A DNA stretch of 11,169 nt from Gammaproteobacteria bacterium (GTDB lineage: Bacteria; Pseudomonadota; Gammaproteobacteria; UBA9214), in NCBI GenBank assembly GCA_029859555.1, contig JAOUCV010000046.1, positions 1-11,169 of the forward strand. The letters run 5' to 3'. How positions within the stretch are numbered: the stretch's first letter is position 1; each line of letters opens with the position of its first letter. The notes below the pieces were generated by a model that searched no databases, was not told the origin of the DNA, and was given only the letters and a program-made list of their open reading frames with translations. Positions 7,185 to 11,169 of this stretch are shown here, in pieces. A program made the translations under genes and the position numbers.

Positions 7185-8111
7185 ATGAGTGGTTTTTCAA
7201 CATTTGCACTCGTCATACTGGCCCTGGCAGTGGTCACTGTCATCATGGGTGTAAAAATTGTTTCGCAGGGACATGAATGGACGGTTGAGCGGTTTGGTCG
7301 TTACCGCAAGACGCTGCCACCGGGTCTGAATTTGATTATCCCCTACATTGACCGTATCGGGCACAAACTCAACATGATGGAAACCGTGTTCGATATCCAG
7401 AGCCAGGAAGTCATTACCCGTGATAACGCCATGGTGCGGGCCGATGGCGTGGTGTTCTACCAGATACTCGATGCCGCCAGGGCCGCCTATGAGGTCAACG
7501 ACCTGGGCCGGGCTATTAACAACCTCACCATGACCAACATTCGTACTGTCATGGGCAGCATGGACCTCGATGAACTGCTGTCACAGCGTGACAAGATCAA
7601 CGCCCAGTTACTGGTTGTGGTGGATGCAGCGACCAGCCCGTGGGGCGTCAAGGTTACCCGCATCGAGATCAAGGATATCCAGCCGCCACAGGACCTGATC
7701 GACTCCATGGCGCGGCAGATGAAAGCGGAACGTGAAAAACGTGCCGTAATCCTCGATGCAGAGGGTTTGCGCCAATCAGAAATCCTCAAGGCCGAGGGCG
7801 AAAAACAGGCAGTGGTGCTGGAAGCAGAAGGTCGCCGCGAAGCTGCCTTCCGTGATGCCGAGGCACGTGAACGCGAGGCGGAGGCAGAGGCCAAGGCGAC
7901 GCTGATGGTGTCCGATGCAATTGCCAAGGGAGACATCAATGCGGTGAATTACTTCGTTGCACAGAAGTATGTCGATGCGCTGCAACACATCGGCTCGGCA
8001 CCCAACCAGAAACTGGTACTGATGCCGCTGGAAGCCAGCAGTGTGATTGGCTCGATTGCCGGCATCGCTGAACTCGCCAAAGAGGCACTGGGTAACCGGG
8101 AGCAGGCATAA
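7185..8111 (+). CDS. qmcA: SPFH/band-7 membrane protein, QmcA/stomatin-like
   Basis: A 308-residue inner-membrane scaffold of the stomatin/prohibitin superfamily. One membrane segment ([17 protein letters not shown], 7-23) is followed by the SPFH domain, with typical wording [26 protein letters not shown] in residues 31-56 and the family-typical [16 protein letters not shown] stretch near 101-112. From about 185 to 245 there is an alanine- and glutamate-rich coiled coil carrying AEG repeats (DAEGLRQ, KAEGEKQ, EAEGRRE), which drives oligomerisation. Such proteins form large membrane cages and often work with FtsH or with NfeD partners. The gene has a strong AAGGAG at 6 nt. Its stop overlaps the start of the NfeD gene (TAATG), matching the qmcA-ybbJ pair of E. 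coli. Identification is strong; the exact client process is unknown. Confidence 0.93.
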   Translation: MSGFSTFALVILALAVVTVIMGVKIVSQGHEWTVERFGRYRKTLPPGLNLIIPYIDRIGHKLNMMETVFDIQSQEVITRDNAMVRADGVVFYQILDAARAAYEVNDLGRAINNLTMTNIRTVMGSMDLDELLSQRDKINAQLLVVVDAATSPWGVKVTRIEIKDIQPPQDLIDSMARQMKAEREKRAVILDAEGLRQSEILKAEGEKQAVVLEAEGRREAAFRDAEAREREAEAEAKATLMVSDAIAKGDINAVNYFVAQKYVDALQHIGSAPNQKLVLMPLEASSVIGSIAGIAELAKEALGNREQA

Positions 8112-8563
8112 TGGGGCCCTTCTTTGCCAACATTGATTACTGGCACTGGTGGATACTGGCCGGCATTCTGCTGATTATCGAGGTCGCCGCACCGAGCTTT
8201 TTCTTTCTATGGCTGTCCATTGCGGCCGGTATCACCGGCCTGATACTGCTGGCGGCACCCGAGCTTGGCTGGCAATACCAGATCCTGTTCTTTTCCGGCC
8301 TTTCCGTCATCAGCCTGACCGCCTTCAAGCGCTATCAACGTGCCAACCCGGCCACCACCGACCAGCCGACACTGAACCGGCGAGGCGCACAATACATCGG
8401 TCGCACCTTCACGCTCACAGAACCGATTATCAATAACAGCGGTGTCATCCATGTTGACGACTCTACCTGGCGTATCAAGGGAAATGACCTGCCGGCCGGC
8501 ACAACCGTAAAGGTCGTGGGTACAGACAGCGTGATCCTCAAAGTCGAGCCCGTGCAGGATTAA
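8111..8563 (+). CDS. NfeD-family membrane protein (YbbJ-like)
   Basis: A 150-residue partner of the SPFH protein upstream, with which it overlaps by 1 nt, so translational coupling is likely. Two to three hydrophobic segments lie at about 12-30 (WWILAGILLIIEVAAPSFFF), 33-50 and 57-70. They are followed by a soluble C-terminal domain from about residue 88 to 148 (RRGAQYIGRTFTLTEPI, then GVIHVDDSTWRIKG and GTTVKVVGTDSVILKVEPV), the pattern of the OB-fold NfeD C-terminal domain (PF01957). It is the short form without the N-terminal ClpP-like protease domain of long NfeD proteins. NfeD proteins are thought to bind the cytoplasmic side of their SPFH partner. No independent promoter is apparent. 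A terminator-like hairpin follows at 8620. Confidence 0.9.
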   Translation: MGPFFANIDYWHWWILAGILLIIEVAAPSFFFLWLSIAAGITGLILLAAPELGWQYQILFFSGLSVISLTAFKRYQRANPATTDQPTLNRRGAQYIGRTFTLTEPIINNSGVIHVDDSTWRIKGNDLPAGTTVKVVGTDSVILKVEPVQD

Positions 8564-8619
8564 GCTTCGCGCCGATCTAAAACCATTTCAGGAATGTGGA
8601 CCTTATAACAGGACGGCTC

Positions 8620-8641
8620 AAGACCTGCCCTGGCAGGTTTT
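8620..8641 (+). terminator. Intrinsic terminator-like hairpin after the NfeD gene
   Basis: ACCTGCC (8623-8629) pairs perfectly with GGCAGGT (8632-8638) and is followed by TTT, with flanking A and T residues that can extend the stem. It lies about 57 nt past the stop, at the end of the qmcA-nfeD unit. The T run is short (TTTT including the stem base), so strength is uncertain. Confidence 0.55.
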
Positions 8642-8700
8642 GCTGACTAGCGGACCTGTATCACATATTTATCCTGGAAAGCGATAACGCCGCCCAAAAA

Positions 8701-8761
8701 ATTTCTGCCCCCCCGGCCTGTAAAACCGGCCATTTCTGCCGATAGACCTAATGAAGGCCGG
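8701..8761. repeat. Short direct and inverted repeats upstream of the CNBD-rhodanese gene
   Basis: ATTTCTGCC occurs at 8701-8709 and again at 8732-8740 (31 bp apart). CCGGCC occurs at 8713-8718 and 8726-8731 (13 bp apart), with its inverse GGCCGG at 8756-8761. All lie in the 243-bp gap before the fusion gene, where no ORF is convincing. They could be protein-binding sites or chance in GC-rich DNA. Confidence 0.3.
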
Positions 8762-8806
8762 CAACCGCCTCGCCTACATTGACTCCCCTCGAGAGCAGGC
8801 AACCAG

Positions 8807-10246
8807 ATGAAGGCAATACCACCACAGGAAAAGAAATTCTCCGGCCAGGAGATTCTGCGCGATCTTATTCCGCTAAACTCCCTGACCGAAACCCGCTTCA
8901 AGGAAATAACCGGCACCCTCACCATCGAGGACGTCACCGCCGGCAGTTACCTGTTCGGCGAAGGTGATCGCGACAACCGCTCCATTTACCTGCTCGACGG
9001 CGTGATTAATTTTATTGATTCGAACGGCAAGGTAACCGGCGTCGTTGCCGCAGGAACCGACCCGGCACGCTATCCGCTGGCCAACCAGCAACCACGACTG
9101 ATCACCGGGCGCGCAGCAACCAAGTCGGTTATTGCCTACCTGGATTCAACTTTGCTGGATGTCATGTTGACACTGGACCAGTCGAATGAGGACAAGACTG
9201 TAGTTGCCAGCCCCGTGGCCGGTGAAGACTGGATGGCCCGGATGTTACAGTCCGAGGCGCTCATAAAACTGACACCAACGGATATTCAGAAACTGCTGCA
9301 GAAACTGGAATCGGTCAACGTCAAGGCTGGCGATGTCATTATCCGCCAGGGTGATGAGGGCGATTACTTCTACATCATCCGCCAGGGCAAATGTTCAGTG
9401 ACGCGTCTTGCCTCGGGAGAAGGCTGGGACGTGCCACTGGCAGAACTGGGTGATGGTGATTGCTTTGGTGAGGAAGCGCTGGTATCGGACGCAAAACGCA
9501 ACGCGACCATTGCCATGATAAGTGATGGCATCCTGATGCGACTGTCCAAAAAGGATTTCATCAAGCTGCTGAAGAAGAATCTTGTTCATTACATAAATTA
9601 TGACCTTGCACAGGAATCAATCAGGGAAGGCAGCACCTGGCTGGATGTCAGGCTGGCAGATGAATACACCGGCTTTTCCTTTGACAACAGCATCAATGTA
9701 CCGCTTTCCATGATCCGCGAGCGTGCTGCAGGTCTTGATCCGGAAAAAAAATATATCATTTGCTGTGACACCGGCCGACGCAGTGCCTCGGCAGCATTCC
9801 TGCTGAGCCAGCGCGGCCTCGATGTTTGCGTGCTTGAAGGTGGCATGAACAAAAGCGTGCCGACCGAAATGCTTGGCGCAAGCACCGAGGAAAAGGAACA
9901 ACCGGACTCTCTAAAAATAGTCGACATCGACACGGAAAGCCCGATCGGCAAGTCACCAGATCGCCCCCACTCCATTCCTTGTAATGACACAGTGAGGGAA
10001 CTAGACAAACTGGCAAGGCTGCAGCAAGAAAGGGACACTGCCAGAAAAGAAACCCAGGCTGCAAAAAACCAGCTTGTCGAGCTGCGCCAGGAAATAGCGG
10101 ATCTGCAGACATACATGACCAGCTACATAGCCAAATCCATACAGCTGGAATCCGTCGTCCAGGAGGCGAAAAAAGCCCGCGAGGCACTCACCGAGCACAT
10201 TGACAGGCTCTGCGACCAGGCGACCTCAACGACAAGGCGTAAGTAG
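8807..10246 (+). CDS. Multidomain protein: two cyclic-nucleotide-binding-like domains, rhodanese domain, C-terminal coiled coil
   Basis: This 479-residue cytoplasmic protein has no signal peptide, membrane helix or helix-turn-helix. Residues ~25-125 form a CNBD-like fold (VTAGSYLFGEGDRDNRSIYLLDG) whose phosphate-binding cassette is degenerate (TGRAATKSVIAYLD). Residues ~145-258 form a second CNBD with a full cassette: KAGDVIIRQGDEGDYFYIIRQG, then FGEEAL (220-225) and KRNAT with Arg231, the kind of Arg that holds the cyclic phosphate. Residues ~265-355 are a rhodanese domain: WLDVRLADEY (278-287), NVPLSMI, and the active loop CDTGRR with catalytic-type Cys320, then VLEGGM. Residues ~395-470 are a heptad-like coiled coil. 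The likely job is a sulfur-transfer or persulfide-handling enzyme gated by cAMP or cGMP; this is inference. It stands alone, between a terminator and a strong hairpin. The start has only a weak AGG upstream. Confidence 0.88.
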   Translation: MKAIPPQEKKFSGQEILRDLIPLNSLTETRFKEITGTLTIEDVTAGSYLFGEGDRDNRSIYLLDGVINFIDSNGKVTGVVAAGTDPARYPLANQQPRLITGRAATKSVIAYLDSTLLDVMLTLDQSNEDKTVVASPVAGEDWMARMLQSEALIKLTPTDIQKLLQKLESVNVKAGDVIIRQGDEGDYFYIIRQGKCSVTRLASGEGWDVPLAELGDGDCFGEEALVSDAKRNATIAMISDGILMRLSKKDFIKLLKKNLVHYINYDLAQESIREGSTWLDVRLADEYTGFSFDNSINVPLSMIRERAAGLDPEKKYIICCDTGRRSASAAFLLSQRGLDVCVLEGGMNKSVPTEMLGASTEEKEQPDSLKIVDIDTESPIGKSPDRPHSIPCNDTVRELDKLARLQQERDTARKETQAAKNQLVELRQEIADLQTYMTSYIAKSIQLESVVQEAKKAREALTEHIDRLCDQATSTTRRK

Positions 10247-10266
10247 CAACATCCTCCCTGCCCCCG

Positions 10267-10294
10267 GCAGGCGGGCAGTTTATTGCCCGCCTGC
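10267..10294 (+). terminator. Perfect 11-bp hairpin after the CNBD-rhodanese gene
   Basis: GCAGGCGGGCA (10267-10277) pairs perfectly with TGCCCGCCTGC (10284-10294) around the loop GTTTAT, 20 nt past the stop. There is no T run on either strand, so it is either an atypical terminator or an mRNA 3'-end stabilising stem. Confidence 0.5.
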
Positions 10295-10336
10295 ACAGAA
10301 GCTGCATCCGGCTGAAGACTAAATGCCGCAGTCGGT

Positions 10337-10342
10337 TATAAT
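10337..10342 (+). promoter_or_regulatory. Consensus -10 element for the lipoprotein gene
   Basis: TATAAT is a perfect sigma-70 -10 hexamer, 45 nt before the ATG. The -35 region is poor (TGAAGA at 10313-10318 with an 18-bp spacer), so an activator may help, or expression is modest. Confidence 0.45.
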
Positions 10343-10386
10343 GGCCGGATAAGCAGTATTTAACCAGTCACTATCCGGGGTTCAGC

Positions 10387-10788
10387 ATGTACAGACTTAT
10401 CTGCTCTGCAATTATCGCAATAGCCATCTCAGGCTGCGCAGCTGTTGATGACAGCAAGAAAACCATCACCTATGACAAGGCCCTGTGGAAATACGAAACG
10501 GCTATACGCTGGGTTGACTTTGGTACTGCCAACACCCTCAGAAGGCTCGAAGATCCGTCGGCGTCCTCTCCTGACCTGGAAACCCTGCAGCACATCAAGG
10601 TAACTTCATACGACATCATGAACAAAACCATCTCCGAGGATCGCGCCGAGATAAAGCTCGCCGTGAAGATTGTTTACTATAATGATGCAAATATGAAACT
10701 TTCCACCATCATCGATAACCAGGTATGGAAATATGACCCGGAGATCAAGGACTGGTACATCAGCACCCCACTACCTCTCTTCAAGTAA
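10387..10788 (+). CDS. Small lipoprotein of unknown function
   Basis: A 133-residue protein with a clear lipoprotein signal: MYRL, a hydrophobic core ICSAIIAIAISG, and the lipobox ISGC with Cys17 as the lipidated residue. Ala at position +2 after the cysteine predicts sorting to the outer membrane rather than retention at the inner membrane. The mature 117 residues begin with a helix (YDKALWKYETAIRWVDF) and end in alternating strands (RAEIKLAVKIVYY, LSTIIDNQVWKYD, KDWYISTPLPLF). This layout resembles small NTF2-like envelope proteins found across Gammaproteobacteria, but I cannot name a family with confidence. There are no cysteines other than Cys6 in the signal and Cys17. A GGGG lies 6 nt before the ATG. 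It precedes djlA on the same strand with an 80-nt gap, and could be cotranscribed with it. Confidence 0.82.
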   Translation: MYRLICSAIIAIAISGCAAVDDSKKTITYDKALWKYETAIRWVDFGTANTLRRLEDPSASSPDLETLQHIKVTSYDIMNKTISEDRAEIKLAVKIVYYNDANMKLSTIIDNQVWKYDPEIKDWYISTPLPLFK

Positions 10789-10796
10789 TCTTTGTT

Positions 10797-10810
10797 CAAT
10801 TCGAGAATTG
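10797..10810. repeat. Inverted repeat between the lipoprotein gene and djlA
   Basis: CAATTC (10797-10802) and GAATTG (10805-10810) form a perfect 6-bp inverted repeat around GA, 9 nt past the lipoprotein stop. The 2-nt centre is too tight for a good RNA hairpin unless the inner pairs open, so a dimeric protein-binding site is equally possible. Its role is unknown. Confidence 0.3.
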
Positions 10811-10868
10811 TCACGATCTATTACATGAACAAACATCCTGAACACATGACCGCAAGGAGTTACAACTA

Positions 10869-11169
10869 ATGCCCTGGTGGGGAACCGTGCTTGGCGGCAC
10901 TCTGGGATACATGTTTGGTGGCCCGCTGGGTGCACTGCTGGGAGCAGCACTGGGCCGTAATTTCGATCGCGGCATCAAGATTACAGACCAGCACGGCGCT
11001 TTTGACACTGGCCAACAGGAGCGCGTGCAGGCGGCTTTCTTTACCGCCACATTCTCGGTGATGGGTCATATTGCCAAGGCTGACGGCAAGGTCACCGCAG
11101 AGGAAATCTCGGCAACTGAATCCATCATGGGGCGCATGCAACTGGATGCGCTGCAACGCAAGGCTGCCA
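10869..11169 (+). CDS. djlA: DjlA, membrane-anchored DnaJ-type cochaperone, N-terminal part (C-terminus outside window)
   Basis: The frame is open from the ATG at 10869 to the window edge (100 complete codons). The N-terminus matches DjlA: MPWWGTVLGG, then a single glycine-rich membrane segment with small-residue zipper spacing (GGPLGALLGAALG, 17-29), which in E. coli DjlA mediates dimerisation. Then comes GRNFDRG, and from about residue 50 the start of the TerB-like helical domain (QQERVQAAFFTATFSVMGHIAKADGKVT region, 49-76, with the acidic-type ADGKV turn). The J-domain that stimulates DnaK should lie at the far C-terminus outside this window. AAGGAG (10854-10859) lies 9 nt before the start. 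The gene follows the lipoprotein gene after 80 nt. Identity is strong on motif order, although the J-domain is not seen. Confidence 0.88.
   Translation, partial: MPWWGTVLGGTLGYMFGGPLGALLGAALGRNFDRGIKITDQHGAFDTGQQERVQAAFFTATFSVMGHIAKADGKVTAEEISATESIMGRMQLDALQRKAA

Noticed and set aside
8650..8665. CRP-type site (TCACA half-site) upstream of the CNBD-rhodanese gene
   Set aside because: Only one half matches; the opposite half (GCGGA) agrees with TGTGA at two of five positions.
1..11169. Defence island, CRISPR array, transposase or prophage genes
   Set aside because: No repeat-spacer array, transposase motif, integrase, toxin-antitoxin pair or phage protein was seen on either strand.

Overview
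The window looks like an ordinary chromosomal stretch of a free-living gammaproteobacterium with moderate to slightly high GC. Supporting this are class I (AroF-type) DAHP synthase, 4Fe-4S L-serine dehydratase, monofunctional transglycosylase MtgA, a QmcA/NfeD pair, DjlA, and REP-like palindromes of the 'TGTAGGAGCGGACCTTGTCCGCGA' kind common in this class. I see no rRNA, tRNA, insertion sequence, phage gene or CRISPR array. The genus cannot be fixed from the sequence alone.

Layout. (1) 1-2216, minus strand: a compact three-gene cluster reading leftwards. It holds a short, degenerate thioredoxin-like protein, an unrecognised secreted protein with four cysteines in its mature part, and the N-terminal 312 residues of a membrane sensor with a periplasmic Cache-like domain, whose output domain lies outside the window. 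(2) 2426-4718, plus strand: aroF, with two consecutive hairpins in its leader, followed 4 nt later by a CPA1 Na+/H+ antiporter starting at TTG. (3) 4719-4920: an intergenic cluster of three REP-like elements. (4) 4921-6297, minus strand: sdaA, also starting at TTG, divergent from mtgA (6394-7089, plus). (5) 7185-8563, plus: qmcA and an NfeD/YbbJ gene with a TAATG overlap, closed by a terminator-like hairpin. (6) 8807-10246, plus: a four-part fusion of two cyclic-nucleotide-binding-like domains, a rhodanese and a coiled coil, followed by a perfect 11-bp hairpin. (7) 10387-10788: a small unrecognised lipoprotein. (8) 10869 to the end: the 5' part of djlA.

Functional picture. Most genes are housekeeping: aromatic amino acid entry, serine catabolism, peptidoglycan polymerisation, membrane microdomain quality control, ion homeostasis and an Hsp70 cochaperone. 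The two less ordinary items are the CNBD-CNBD-rhodanese-coiled-coil protein, in which a cyclic nucleotide may control a sulfurtransferase, and the minus-strand cluster joining a thioredoxin-like remnant, a cysteine-bearing secreted protein and a Cache sensor. I found no convincing multi-gene defence or mobile system. Functional claims beyond family membership are inference.
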